Shown: positions 9,943 to 18,482 of the stretch, one piece after another
Numbering within the stretch: position 1 is the stretch's first letter
Layout of the letters: the number at the start of each line of letters is the position of its first letter
Source: Siccibacter turicensis LMG 23730
Lineage (GTDB): Bacteria > Pseudomonadota > Gammaproteobacteria > Enterobacterales > Enterobacteriaceae
Length of the DNA: 64,000 nt
Direction: 5' to 3'
NCBI RefSeq assembly: GCF_000463155.2
Contig: NZ_AWFZ01000030.1
Span: forward strand, 259,596-323,595
The notes under the pieces: generated by a model
Seen by the model: the letters and a program-made list of their open reading frames with translations, nothing else
What the model was told of the DNA's origin: nothing
Database searches by the model: none
Program-made: the position numbers and the translations under genes

Positions 9943-10461
9943 ATGACCCTTACCACACCGCGTCTTACCCTCACCCTGTTCCAACCCGCCGACTGGGCAT
10001 TCTTTCTGGCCCTGCGTCAGGACCCCGCTAATATGCAGTTTATGGCCCAAATAAGCACGGTGGATCAGATTCGCCAGACCTTTGAGGCGCGGCGGGCGAA
10101 CCCGGCGGCGTTTATCCTGCGTGCGGCGGGCGAGGCAACGCCGCCTGGAGAAGCGGGTCTGCTTATCAGCCAGCCGCATCCCGAGGTGGCCGAAGTGGGC
10201 TACTCCGTGGTGCAGGCCGCGCAAGGAAAAGGGTACGCCAGCGAGGCGCTGCGCGCGCTGTGCGAGCATGGTCTTCACACCCTGGGACTGGAGGCGATCC
10301 ACGCCTGGGCGCTGGCGGATAACGCCGGGTCGGTGCGGGTGCTTGAGAAGCTGGGGTTTGAGCGGATACAGGTGCTTGAGAAGGCATACCTGCTTAACGG
10401 GGTGTACCACGACGACTGTCAGTTCCGGCTGGTCGCCTCTCACTTCATACGTAAGGAGTGA
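9943..10461 (+). CDS. GNAT-family N-acetyltransferase (RimJ/RimL-like)
   Basis: A 172-residue acetyltransferase of the Acetyltransf_3 (RimJ/RimL/YjaB-like) group. It opens with LTTPRLTLTLFQPADW, typical of this class; the acetyl-CoA motif A is VGYSVVQAAQGKGYASEAL (about 84-103) and the late motif ADNAGSVRVLEKLGF is at about 126-140. The substrate could be a protein N-terminus or a small amine; nothing here decides. In E. coli the slot between yfcH and hisP holds yfcI, so this is an accessory replacement. It converges on hisP with 20 bases between stops. Confidence 0.85.
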   Translation: MTLTTPRLTLTLFQPADWAFFLALRQDPANMQFMAQISTVDQIRQTFEARRANPAAFILRAAGEATPPGEAGLLISQPHPEVAEVGYSVVQAAQGKGYASEALRALCEHGLHTLGLEAIHAWALADNAGSVRVLEKLGFERIQVLEKAYLLNGVYHDDCQFRLVASHFIRKE

Positions 10462-10481
10462 GAGGCGCGCCGTCGCGAGAC

Positions 10482-11255
10482 TTACTTCAGGGAGCCTTTC
10501 AGGAACTGCTGCAGGCGCGGGCTTTGCGGATTGTTGAACACCGCCTCGGGCGTGCCCTCTTCTTCAATTTTGCCCTGATGCAGGAAAATCACATGGCTGG
10601 ACACATGGCGGGCGAACTCCATTTCGTGGGTCACCACCACCATGGTTTTCCCCTCCTCCGCCAGCTGCTGCATGATGCGCAGCACTTCACCGACCAGCTC
10701 GGGGTCGAGCGCCGAGGTGGGTTCATCGAACAGCAGCACATCGGGTTCCATCGCCAGCGCACGGGCAATGGAAACGCGCTGCTGCTGACCGCCTGAGAGG
10801 TGCACCGGGTACTTCGCCTGGGCGCGTGCATCGATGCCGACTTTGGCAAGGTACTTGAGCGCCCGCTCCCGGGCATCGGCCTTGCTCAGGCCGAGCACCT
10901 GAATCGGCGCTTCCATGACGTTCTCCAGCACCGTCATGTGGCTCCAGAGGTTGAAGTGCTGAAACACCATGGTGAGACGGGTGCGCAGCAGGCGCAGCTG
11001 GTTTTTATCCGCCACCTTCAGCTGGCCGTCCTTATCGCGCACCAGGGTGATGTTCTGATTGTTAACCGCGATGCTGCCTTCGCTCGGCTTTTCGAGGAAG
11101 TTGATACAGCGCAGGAAGGTGCTTTTTCCGGAGCCTGACGAGCCGATAATGCTGATCACATCCCCGGCGTTCGCTTTCAAAGAGACCCCTTTCAACACCT
11201 CATGCTCGCCGTAGCGCTTGTGGAGATCGGTTACGTTTAATTTATTCTCGGACAT
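10482..11255 (-). CDS. hisP: Histidine/LAO ABC transporter ATPase HisP
   Basis: HisP is the ATPase that energises uptake of histidine (via HisJ) and of lysine/arginine/ornithine (via ArgT). At 257 residues it equals E. coli HisP. Walker [10 protein letters not shown] is at 38-46, the signature LSGGQQQR near 155, Walker [13 protein letters not shown] near 175, and the H-loop VVVTHEM near 212. It is the last gene of hisJQMP, 11 bases after hisM. Confidence 0.97.
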   Translation of the reverse strand: MSENKLNVTDLHKRYGEHEVLKGVSLKANAGDVISIIGSSGSGKSTFLRCINFLEKPSEGSIAVNNQNITLVRDKDGQLKVADKNQLRLLRTRLTMVFQHFNLWSHMTVLENVMEAPIQVLGLSKADARERALKYLAKVGIDARAQAKYPVHLSGGQQQRVSIARALAMEPDVLLFDEPTSALDPELVGEVLRIMQQLAEEGKTMVVVTHEMEFARHVSSHVIFLHQGKIEEEGTPEAVFNNPQSPRLQQFLKGSLK

Positions 11256-11266
11256 GGGGAAACCAC

Positions 11267-11986
11267 TCAGTGCGACGAAGAGGTAGGTTTAACGTGTCCC
11301 AGCCAGCGCTTCTCCGCTTTACGGAACAGGCTGATCAGGACATAGGAGATCATCAGGTACAGCACCGCAGCAATGCCGAACGCAGTAAACGGCTGGTAGG
11401 TCGCCGAGTTGATATCCCTGGCGATTTTCAGCAGATCCGGCACCGTCGCGGTAAAGGCCAGCGCCGTGGAGTGCAGCATCAGGATCACTTCGTTGCTGTA
11501 GGCCGGAAGCGCGATACGCAGCGCCGAAGGCAGAATAATGCAGCGGTACATCTTCACGCGCGAGAAGCCGTAGGCCCGGGCGGCTTCAATCTCGCCGTGC
11601 GGCACCGCACGGATAGCCCCGGCGAAGATCTCGGTGGTATAGGCGCAGGTGTTGAGCGTCAACGCCAGCACGGTACAGTTCATGCCGCTGCGGAAAAAAG
11701 CGTTAAGCATCTCGGTGCCTTTGACGATCTCCAGGGTATACATCCCGGAATAGAACACCAGCAGCTGCACATAGAGCGGCGTACCGCGGAAGATATAGGT
11801 AAACAGCCAGATGGGAAACTGAATCAGCTTGTTGTCAGAGACGCGTCCAATGGCGAGAAATATCGCCAGCACGCCCCCCATCACCACCGAGGCGATGAGC
11901 AGCCACAGGGTGACGGCCACACCGGTAAAGCGGTAGCCATCCGTCCAGAGCAGGGATTTCCAGTACTCCTGAATAATCTCGATCAC
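11267..11986 (-). CDS. hisM: Histidine/LAO ABC transporter permease HisM
   Basis: A 239-residue inner-membrane permease with about five membrane segments and the EAA loop ([20 protein letters not shown]) that contacts HisP. It forms a heterodimer with HisQ. The start overlaps the hisQ stop by four bases (11983-11986), which implies translational coupling and equal dosage. Confidence 0.97.
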   Translation of the reverse strand: MIEIIQEYWKSLLWTDGYRFTGVAVTLWLLIASVVMGGVLAIFLAIGRVSDNKLIQFPIWLFTYIFRGTPLYVQLLVFYSGMYTLEIVKGTEMLNAFFRSGMNCTVLALTLNTCAYTTEIFAGAIRAVPHGEIEAARAYGFSRVKMYRCIILPSALRIALPAYSNEVILMLHSTALAFTATVPDLLKIARDINSATYQPFTAFGIAAVLYLMISYVLISLFRKAEKRWLGHVKPTSSSH

Positions 11987-12669
11987 AGCTCGGCCCTCTT
12001 CACGCCTACGGTATAGCGACGCTCAAGCAACCACAGCACGCCGTTCGAGACGGTAGTAAATACCAGATAAATCACCCCGCAGACCACCGCGAAGTAAAAC
12101 GGCTCCCAGGTACTTTTCCCGGCCAGCTGCGTGGCTTTCACCACGTCTTCCAGCCCCAGCAGCGACACCAGCGCCGTGGCTTTTAAAATCACCTGCCAGT
12201 TGTTGCCGATGCCCGGCAGCGCGTAGCGCATCATGGCCGGAAACAGAATGCGGCGGAAAGTTTGCGCGCTGGTGAAACCAAACGCCGTGGCGGCCTCGAT
12301 ATGCCCGCGCGGCACGGCCATAAAGGCGCCGCGGAAGGTTTCGGTGAAGTAGGCGCCGTAGATAAATCCAAGGGTGATGATACCGGCCACCATCGGGTCA
12401 ATATCGAACTGGCCGACGCCCAGCGCATCGGTGATGCTGTTCAGCGCGATTTGCAGCCCGTAGAAGATCAGCAGCATCAGCACCAGATCGGGCACGCCGC
12501 GGATAAGCGTGGTGTACGCTTCAAACAGCAGTGCCAGGGGGCGATTGCGGGAGAGCTTCGCCGCCGCACCGGCAAGGCCAATGACAACGGAGAGGACGAC
12601 TGAGGTAAGGGCGAGCTCAAGCGTGACCAGCGCGCCCTGAAATATGACCTGAGAAAACCCATGCAGCAT
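11983..12669 (-). CDS. hisQ: Histidine/LAO ABC transporter permease HisQ
   Basis: A 228-residue permease, the same length as E. coli HisQ, with its EAA loop GHIEAATAFGFTSAQTFRRI and about five hydrophobic segments. It pairs with HisM in the membrane. It lies 105 bases after hisJ; that gap contains a GC-rich hairpin likely to lower expression of the membrane genes relative to the abundant binding protein. Confidence 0.97.
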   Translation of the reverse strand: MLHGFSQVIFQGALVTLELALTSVVLSVVIGLAGAAAKLSRNRPLALLFEAYTTLIRGVPDLVLMLLIFYGLQIALNSITDALGVGQFDIDPMVAGIITLGFIYGAYFTETFRGAFMAVPRGHIEAATAFGFTSAQTFRRILFPAMMRYALPGIGNNWQVILKATALVSLLGLEDVVKATQLAGKSTWEPFYFAVVCGVIYLVFTTVSNGVLWLLERRYTVGVKRAEL

Positions 12670-12719
12670 GCGTCTGTCCTGTGTGAGAAGTGGTATTCAG
12701 CGAGCGGTGTCTTGTAGTC

Positions 12720-12743
12720 CGCCGCCGCGCGTAACGGGCGGCG
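12720..12743 (-). terminator. hisJ-hisQ intercistronic hairpin
   Basis: CGCCGCCG (12720-12727) faces CGGGCGGCG (12735-12743) with one bulged G. There is no T-tract. Such hairpins between a binding-protein gene and its permease genes usually stabilise the upstream mRNA or attenuate. Confidence 0.45.
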
Positions 12744-12774
12744 ACGGGGATCGCACCTTGCTCACAGGTGGGGA

Positions 12775-13557
12775 TCAGCCACCGTACACATCAAAATCAA
12801 AGTACTTTTTCGCCAGCTTTTCATACGTGCCGTCGGCGCGCATCTCGGCGAAGGCCTTGTTCAGCGCTTCACGCAGTTCGTTATCTTCTTTACGCAGGCC
12901 CATGCCGGTGCCGACGCCAAACAGCTTCTCGTCTTTAATCGACCGGCCGCCAAACTGGTAATCTTTGCCAATCGGCTGCTTCAGGAAGCCTTCGCTGGCT
13001 GCCACTTCGTCCTGGAAGGCCGCATCAATGCGTCCGGCCGTCAGGTCGGCATAGATGTTGTCCTGCCCCTGATAGGAGACGATATCAATGCCTTTCGGCG
13101 CCCAGTGCACGTTACCGTAGGTTTCCTGAGTGGTGCCCTGCAGTACGCCCACGCGCTTGCCCTTGAGTTTTTCCGGTGTAGGTTCGATATCAGACCCTTT
13201 CGCTACCACCAGGCGGGAGTTCGCTGCATAGAGCTTGTCGGTAAACGCAATCTCCTGCTGACGTTTTTCGGTGATGGAAAGCGAGGACATGATGGCGTCG
13301 ATTTTGCGTGCTTTCAGCGACGGGATCAGCGCGTCCAGCGGGTTTTCCACGAAGGTACATTTTGTCTGGATGCGTTTGCACAGCTCTTTTGCCAGATCGA
13401 TATCAAAACCCACCAGTTCGCCCTGCGCGTTTTTCGATTCAAACGGGGCGTAGGTCGGATCGGTGCCGATACGAACGGTGGAAGGCAGCGCAGCGAACGC
13501 CGTGGAAACACTGGAAATTGCCAGCGCCAGAGATAAAGACACAACCAGCTTCTTCAT
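12775..13557 (-). CDS. hisJ: Histidine-binding periplasmic protein HisJ
   Basis: HisJ is the periplasmic histidine receptor of HisQMP. The 260-residue precursor has a signal peptide [22 protein letters not shown] with cleavage expected after Ala22, and a mature start [20 protein letters not shown] typical of SBP family 3. Start ATG 13557 is set by the signal peptide; the open frame upstream is not coding. It is paralogous to argT next to it. A sigma-54 promoter candidate (13610-13625) lies 53 bases upstream. Confidence 0.97.
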   Translation of the reverse strand: MKKLVVSLSLALAISSVSTAFAALPSTVRIGTDPTYAPFESKNAQGELVGFDIDLAKELCKRIQTKCTFVENPLDALIPSLKARKIDAIMSSLSITEKRQQEIAFTDKLYAANSRLVVAKGSDIEPTPEKLKGKRVGVLQGTTQETYGNVHWAPKGIDIVSYQGQDNIYADLTAGRIDAAFQDEVAASEGFLKQPIGKDYQFGGRSIKDEKLFGVGTGMGLRKEDNELREALNKAFAEMRADGTYEKLAKKYFDFDVYGG

Positions 13558-13609
13558 AAAAATCCTCGTCAGACTCATTTTTTGAACAGAATGCGTAAAA
13601 GGATAAAAG

Positions 13610-13625
13610 TGCTGGTATCGTGCCA
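13610..13625 (-). promoter_or_regulatory. Sigma-54 promoter of hisJ (candidate)
   Basis: Minus strand TGGCACGATACCAGCA: the GG (-24) and GC (-12) elements are 10 bases apart, and TGGCAC matches the consensus TGGCAC-N5-TTGCA fully. It lies between argT and hisJ, 53 bases before the hisJ start. Confidence 0.7.
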
Positions 13626-13700
13626 TTTTATGCATGACAGGGCAAAACATTCTGCGGCCTGCCGTCGTCTTCCCAATTCTGGTGCGTAAGTATGCAGTTT

Positions 13701-13717
13701 TGCGCCATTGCGGTGCA
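13701..13717. promoter_or_regulatory. NtrC-binding site (candidate)
   Basis: GCGCC-ATTGC-GGTGC at 13702-13716 matches the NtrC pattern GCACY-N5-GGTGC with one mismatch. It is about 85 bases upstream of the hisJ sigma-54 element, a normal enhancer distance. Confidence 0.6.
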
Positions 13718-13774
13718 GCGCACGCACCGCAACGGCACATCGTACTCCTCTACCCCAACGGGGTACCTCGGACA

Positions 13775-14557
13775 TCAGTCACCGTAGACGTTAAAGTCGA
13801 AGTATTTTTTGGCGAATTTATCGTAGGTACCGTCTTTGCGCAGCTCGTCGAACGCTTTGTCGAACGCGGCTTTCAGCTCGGCGTCATCTTTACGCAGACC
13901 GATACCGGTGCCGTCCCCAAAGAACTTCTTATCTTTCACCGACGGACCGGCAAATGCAAACGCTTTACCGGCAGGCTGCTTGAGGAAGCCTTCACTGGCG
14001 GCCACTTCATCCTGCAGCGCGGCGTCAAGACGGCCTGCGGCCAGATCGGAGTAGATCAGATCCTGGTTCTGATAGGCCACCACATCCACACCCTGATTGC
14101 GCCAGTTGGTGTTGGCATAGGACTCCTGAGTCGAGCCCTGCAGCACCCCGACGTGCTTGCCTTTCAGCGCGTCAATGTCAGGCGTAATCGGCGAGCCTTT
14201 CGCGGCAATCAGGCGGGAGTCAGCGGCATAAAGTTTCTCGGAGAAGGTAATCTCCTGCTGGCGTTTTTCGGTGATGGAGAGCGAGGAGATAATCGCGTCG
14301 ATCTTCTTCGCCTTCAGCGAGGGGATCAGCGCATCAAAATCGCTTCCAACCCAGGTGCATTTCACCTGCATGCGTTTACACATCTCATTGCCAAGATCGA
14401 TGTCAAAGCCGACAAACTCGCCTTTTGAATCCTTCGAGGAGAACGGCGCGTAGGTCGCATCGGTACCAATACGCACGGTCTGCGGCAGCGCGGCAAAGGT
14501 GCTGGCGCTGGCGGAGAGTCCCAACAGCAGTGACAGAGCAAGAGCCTTCTTGTTCAT
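13775..14557 (-). CDS. argT: Lysine/arginine/ornithine-binding protein ArgT
   Basis: ArgT is the periplasmic receptor that delivers lysine, arginine and ornithine to HisQMP. The 260-residue precursor has a signal peptide with cleavage after Ala22 ([15 protein letters not shown]). It is very similar to HisJ along its whole length, as expected of this duplicated pair. The 274 bases upstream carry a sigma-54 promoter and possible NtrC sites, which fits the known nitrogen control of argT in enteric bacteria. Confidence 0.96.
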   Translation of the reverse strand: MNKKALALSLLLGLSASASTFAALPQTVRIGTDATYAPFSSKDSKGEFVGFDIDLGNEMCKRMQVKCTWVGSDFDALIPSLKAKKIDAIISSLSITEKRQQEITFSEKLYAADSRLIAAKGSPITPDIDALKGKHVGVLQGSTQESYANTNWRNQGVDVVAYQNQDLIYSDLAAGRLDAALQDEVAASEGFLKQPAGKAFAFAGPSVKDKKFFGDGTGIGLRKDDAELKAAFDKAFDELRKDGTYDKFAKKYFDFNVYGD

Positions 14558-14616
14558 ACATAACCCTCAAGTGATGAGATTTTTATTATCTGATGTTGTG
14601 TGTTGCACTAAGCCGT

Positions 14617-14632
14617 TGCACTTCTTGTGCCA
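14617..14632 (-). promoter_or_regulatory. Sigma-54 promoter of argT
   Basis: Minus strand TGGCACAAGAAGTGCA, with a full TGGCAC -24 element and GTGCA as -12 at the correct 10-base GG-GC spacing. It lies 60 bases upstream of the argT ATG. argT is a known sigma-54/NtrC target in Salmonella and E. coli. Confidence 0.8.
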
Positions 14633-14784
14633 CTTTTCACGACGCAGGCGCGGGGCGGCGAATGTTAATGAAAGGTTGCAATCATGCTGTACGAATGAAA
14701 GATAGCATCCTTCAGACGCTTGCCAGAGGGGGAAGAAGCGATAAGGCGGGTTAATTGTTCAGGATATGATCGCGCTTGCAGATT

Positions 14785-14831
14785 TGCGCCAGAATGAGGC
14801 ACCCCGGCTCGCTTTGCACTAAAAGCGGGCG
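14785..14831. promoter_or_regulatory. Two possible NtrC sites upstream of argT
   Basis: GCGCC-AGAAT-GAGGC (14786-14800) and GCACT-AAAAG-CGGGC (14816-14830) each keep most of GCACY-N5-GGTGC and start 30 bases apart, about three helical turns. They sit 150-200 bases upstream of the argT sigma-54 promoter. Each is degenerate, so this is tentative. Confidence 0.4.
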
Positions 14832-15401
14832 TCAGGCGCCCTGCCAGCGGGTGAAAAGTTCAGCGGGAAGGTCGATGTCAAACTGGTCCAGCACGCGGTT
14901 AACGGTCTGGTTAATCACATCGTCCAGGCCCTGCGGGCGGTGATAGAACGCCGGTACCGGCGGCATGATCACGGCACCCAGTTCTGCGGCCTGGGTCATC
15001 AGGCGCAGATGGCCGAGATGCAGCGGTGTTTCGCGCACGCACAGCACCAGCGGACGGCGCTCTTTCAGCACCACGTCGGCGGCGCGGGTGATCAGGCTGT
15101 CGGTGTAGCTGTTCACGATCCCGGAGAGGGTTTTGATCGAGCACGGCAGCACGACCATGCCGGCGGTTTTAAACGAGCCGGATGAGATGCTGGCGGCAAT
15201 GTCCCGGGTGTCGTGTACCACATCGGCCATGGCCTGCACGTCGCGCAGCGCGTAGTCGGTTTCCAGCGCCAGCGTCTGACGCGCCGCCTGGCTCATCACC
15301 AGATGCGTCTCGACGTCGGGCACATCGCGCAGCACCTGGAGCAGGCGTACACCATACACGGCACCGCTTGCGCCGGAGATCCCAACAATGAGTCGTTTCA
15401 T
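14832..15401 (-). CDS. ubiX: Flavin prenyltransferase UbiX
   Basis: UbiX makes prenylated FMN, the cofactor of the UbiD decarboxylase in ubiquinone synthesis. The 189 residues equal E. coli UbiX; the flavin-binding GISGASGAVYG is at 5-15 and the C-terminal part has MPPVPAFYHRPQGLDD. Start ATG 15401 gives MKRLIVGISG; the longer open frame reaching into purF is not coding. It is 118 bases downstream of purF and is the last gene of the cvpA-purF-ubiX set. Confidence 0.96.
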   Translation of the reverse strand: MKRLIVGISGASGAVYGVRLLQVLRDVPDVETHLVMSQAARQTLALETDYALRDVQAMADVVHDTRDIAASISSGSFKTAGMVVLPCSIKTLSGIVNSYTDSLITRAADVVLKERRPLVLCVRETPLHLGHLRLMTQAAELGAVIMPPVPAFYHRPQGLDDVINQTVNRVLDQFDIDLPAELFTRWQGA

Positions 15402-15519
15402 ATCTTTCGCCTGAGTAAAAGCATCTGGCGCTGACTTTGCCGCAATCGGCGAGGAGTTGCAACCTGCGGTTGCCGGGAAGGGAGCGGCCTTCCCCCCGCA
15501 GGAGGAAGGCGCGAGGGGG

Positions 15520-17037
15520 TTAACCCTCGTTGTGCATTTCGAGGTTTTCGACTTCGTTTTGCAGCGCGAGGGCTTTGGTATCGTCGTTGCGCAGGGCGTC
15601 CAGATAGTCGAGATACTGCTGATCGACATCTTTGGTGACGTACACGCCGTTAAATACCGAGCATTCGAACTGCTGAATATCCGGATTTTCCGCACGTACC
15701 GCGTCAATCAGATCGTCGAGATCCTGGAAGATTAATCCATCCGCGCCGATGATCTGGCGAATCTCGTCCACTTCGCGACCGTGAGCGATCAGCTCGTTGG
15801 CGGTCGGCATATCGATGCCGTAAACGTTCGGGAAACGAATTTCCGGTGCCGCCGAGGCGAGATAGACCTTTTTCGCACCGGCTTCGCGTGCCATCTCAAT
15901 GATCTGCTCAGAGGTGGTCCCGCGCACGATGGAGTCGTCCACCAGCAGCACGTTTTTATCGCGGAACTCAGCGCGGTTGGCGTTGAGCTTGCGGCGCACC
16001 GACTTACGGCGCAGCTGCTGACCCGGCATGATAAAGGTGCGGCCAACGTAGCGGTTCTTCACGAAGCCCTGGCGGTACGGTTTGTCGAGAATGCGGGCGA
16101 TCTCCAGTGCGATATCGCAGGAGGTTTCCGGGATCGGAATCACCACGTCGATATCCAGATCTTCCCACTCGCGGGCAATCTTCTCGCCGAGCTTTTTGCC
16201 CATCCCAACCCGGGCGCTGTAGACGGAAATTTTGTCGATGAACGAGTCAGGGCGCGCGAAATAGACGTATTCGAACAGGCATGGGTTGCTCACCGGGTTG
16301 TCGGCGCACTGGCGCGTAAACAGCTGGCCCTTCTCGGTGATGTACACCGCTTCGCCCGGCGCGACGTCGCGCAGGAATTCGAAGCCCAGGGTATCCAGCG
16401 CCACGCTTTCCGAGGCGACCATATATTCAGTGCGGCCATCGCCGACGTCACGCTTGCCGAGCACCAGCGGACGAATGCCGTTGGGATCGCGAAACGCGAC
16501 CATGCCGTGACCGATGATCATTGCCACGCAGGCGTACGCCCCGCGGATCATGCGGTTTGTCGCGGCGATAGCGGCGAAAATGTTGTCGGCTTCCAGCGGG
16601 TAGTGGCGGAAATTATCCAGCTCGCTGGCGAACACGTTGAGCAGCACTTCAGAATCTGAGGTGGTGTTGATGTGACGACGCTTCTCCTCGAACAGCTTCT
16701 TGCGGAGTTCGTGGGCGTTCGTCAGGTTGCCGTTATGGGCAAGCGTAATGCCGTACGGGGAGTTGACGTAGAAAGGCTGGGCTTCCGATGCGCTGGAGCT
16801 GCCTGCGGTGGGGTAGCGCACGTGGCCGATACCCATATTGCCCTGCATACGCTGCATATGGCGGGCTTCGAACACATCACTCACCAGACCGTTCGCTTTA
16901 CGCAGACGGAAACCATTATTGGCATCAATGGTGATGATGCCTGCGGCATCCTGCCCACGGTGCTGAAGCACCGTTAACGCGTCATAAATCGACTGGTTGA
17001 CCGGCATAACACCGGCGATACCGACAATACCGCACAT
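15520..17037 (-). CDS. purF: Amidophosphoribosyltransferase PurF
   Basis: PurF commits PRPP and glutamine to purine synthesis. The length of 505 residues matches E. coli. Cys2 (MCGIVGIAG) is the N-terminal glutaminase nucleophile; HNGNLTN and the PRPP-binding [12 protein letters not shown] (about 365-376) are present. It lies 34 bases after cvpA and shares its PurR-controlled promoter. A 7-bp hairpin at 15487-15510 separates it from ubiX. Confidence 0.98.
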   Translation of the reverse strand: MCGIVGIAGVMPVNQSIYDALTVLQHRGQDAAGIITIDANNGFRLRKANGLVSDVFEARHMQRMQGNMGIGHVRYPTAGSSSASEAQPFYVNSPYGITLAHNGNLTNAHELRKKLFEEKRRHINTTSDSEVLLNVFASELDNFRHYPLEADNIFAAIAATNRMIRGAYACVAMIIGHGMVAFRDPNGIRPLVLGKRDVGDGRTEYMVASESVALDTLGFEFLRDVAPGEAVYITEKGQLFTRQCADNPVSNPCLFEYVYFARPDSFIDKISVYSARVGMGKKLGEKIAREWEDLDIDVVIPIPETSCDIALEIARILDKPYRQGFVKNRYVGRTFIMPGQQLRRKSVRRKLNANRAEFRDKNVLLVDDSIVRGTTSEQIIEMAREAGAKKVYLASAAPEIRFPNVYGIDMPTANELIAHGREVDEIRQIIGADGLIFQDLDDLIDAVRAENPDIQQFECSVFNGVYVTKDVDQQYLDYLDALRNDDTKALALQNEVENLEMHNEG

Positions 17038-17071
17038 ACGTCTTATTCCTCGTTAAGCCACATCACAGGGC

Positions 17072-17560
17072 TCACGCCCTGGGCAAAAAACTCGACGAGC
17101 CTTTCAGGTAATCGAAGAACCACCCGATGATGACGCTGAAGTGTGGGATAAGCACTGACTGCTGCCAGTCTACGCCTTTCGACATGCCGGTGAAGGTATC
17201 AAGGAAGAACAGAATGGCGGCGACGATCAGTACTCCACGCAGCGCACCAAAGCAAATCCCTAACACCCGGTCTGTACCCGACAGGCCGGTCTTCTCGACC
17301 AGCGCCCCTAACACGTAGTTAACGACAGCGCCGACGATAAGCGTCGCGATAAACAGCACCGCGATGGCAATCCCATTACGTACCAGTTCGTCTTCAAAGC
17401 CCGTAAACCAGACAGACAGGTAAGTGTAGTAATGACTGGCGACAAAGAAAGCACAACCCCATGTCACCAGCGATAACGCTTCACGAACAAAGCCGCGAAT
17501 CAGGCTAACCAGAGCGGAAAAACCTACGATTGCGATAATGGCGTAATCAATCCAGACCAT
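17072..17560 (-). CDS. cvpA: CvpA, inner-membrane colicin V production protein
   Basis: A 162-residue protein with four hydrophobic segments (about 5-22, 30-48, 65-85, 100-120), the same length as E. coli CvpA. It is needed for colicin V export and, in other enterics, linked to bile resistance; its molecular role is unclear. It is the promoter-proximal gene of cvpA-purF-ubiX, with a PurR box 57 bases upstream. Confidence 0.95.
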   Translation of the reverse strand: MVWIDYAIIAIVGFSALVSLIRGFVREALSLVTWGCAFFVASHYYTYLSVWFTGFEDELVRNGIAIAVLFIATLIVGAVVNYVLGALVEKTGLSGTDRVLGICFGALRGVLIVAAILFFLDTFTGMSKGVDWQQSVLIPHFSVIIGWFFDYLKGSSSFLPRA

Positions 17561-17616
17561 ATGTGTCCCACGATGTTACGCCCTGTCATCCAGTTCGGGG
17601 CGCATTCTAACAGAAA

Positions 17617-17632
17617 TAGAAAACGTTTGCGT
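17617..17632 (-). promoter_or_regulatory. PurR operator of cvpA-purF
   Basis: Minus strand ACGCAAACGTTTTCTA matches 13 of 16 positions of the PurR palindrome ACGCAAACGTTTGCGT, and resembles the known E. coli cvpA operator. Confidence 0.88.
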
Positions 17633-17653
17633 AGGGATTTCCTTCCCCCGCAC

Positions 17654-17687
17654 AAATAAAAAAGGCGTTGAAAAAAACTTCAACGCC
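17654..17687 (-). terminator. dedD terminator
   Basis: On the minus strand GGCGTTGAA / TTCAACGCC (9 bp, 17679-17687 and 17664-17672) is followed by a T-rich run. It closes the accD-folC-dedD direction before the cvpA promoter. Confidence 0.85.
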
Positions 17688-17780
17688 ATCGGATATTTCG
17701 CTGCTTTTTTACCCGCTGCGCCTGGGCGCCGCACGCGTTCATGACGCCGCGCATCGCATACGCCCCGCGCAAACGGGAGG

Positions 17781-18482
17781 TCAGTTGGCGCTATACCCCA
17801 TCACCACGCCGTTCAGCCCTGAGAGCTGGTTAAGTTCCCCGAGCGAGCTTTTCAGCTTGTCGCGAGAGGCATCCGGCCCCACAAGGATACGGGTGATTTT
17901 GCCCGGTACCGGCGTTGATGGCGAGGTGTAGACCCGGTAACCGTTGGCGCGCAGTTTACCAACAATCTCATTCACTTTGTCGGCATTTTTCAACGCGCCT
18001 AACTGCACTACCCAGGCTTTGCCGGTCGGTGCCGGGATTGGTTTTTGCGCCTCGGCGTCCGCGAGCTGCTGGTTTGCACTCTCGCGCTGCGGCTGCGGTT
18101 TTTCAACCGGCTTCGGTTTCGCGGCTTCCACCGGTTTGGGTTTCGTCTCAACCGGTTTTGGCTTCGGCTTGGGTGCCGGTACCTCGTCGACGTCCGCACC
18201 GTTATCGGCAACGATCTGCGACGTATCCAGCGACGGCGCAGCGGCATTGCCCGCCCTCACCTCTTCCGCCGCCCCTTCAGGCGGCTGCGCCGGCAACGCC
18301 TGCGTGGCGGCAGGCAGCATATCCGGTTCGTCGTTATCCCCAGGCTTTGGCACCAGTGGAATCGCGGCGAACTCGTCCTGATAATGCTTTTTCTGACCGT
18401 CGAGCATACCGGGGAGCAAAATCACCCCGAGCGCCACCAGCACAATGGTCCCAACTAAACGGTTCTGAAACTTACTGGCCAC
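17781..18482 (-). CDS. dedD: Cell-division SPOR-domain protein DedD
   Basis: DedD is a single-pass inner-membrane protein that binds septal peptidoglycan through a C-terminal SPOR domain. The 233 residues comprise a short cytoplasmic tail, one membrane segment (about 9-27), a long Pro/Lys/Glu-rich periplasmic linker with repeated KPKPVE units (about 100-135), and SPOR (about 155-233: WVVQLGALKNADKVNEIVGK). It is 13 residues longer than E. coli DedD, in the linker. Its start overlaps the end of folC by 11 bases. Confidence 0.94.
   Translation of the reverse strand: MASKFQNRLVGTIVLVALGVILLPGMLDGQKKHYQDEFAAIPLVPKPGDNDEPDMLPAATQALPAQPPEGAAEEVRAGNAAAPSLDTSQIVADNGADVDEVPAPKPKPKPVETKPKPVEAAKPKPVEKPQPQRESANQQLADAEAQKPIPAPTGKAWVVQLGALKNADKVNEIVGKLRANGYRVYTSPSTPVPGKITRILVGPDASRDKLKSSLGELNQLSGLNGVVMGYSAN

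Noticed and set aside
13693-13707. Second sigma-54-like element (minus strand TGGCGC...TGCA) in the argT-hisJ gap
   Set aside because: The GG and GC are only nine bases apart instead of ten, and the sequence overlaps the NtrC-like site, which explains it better.
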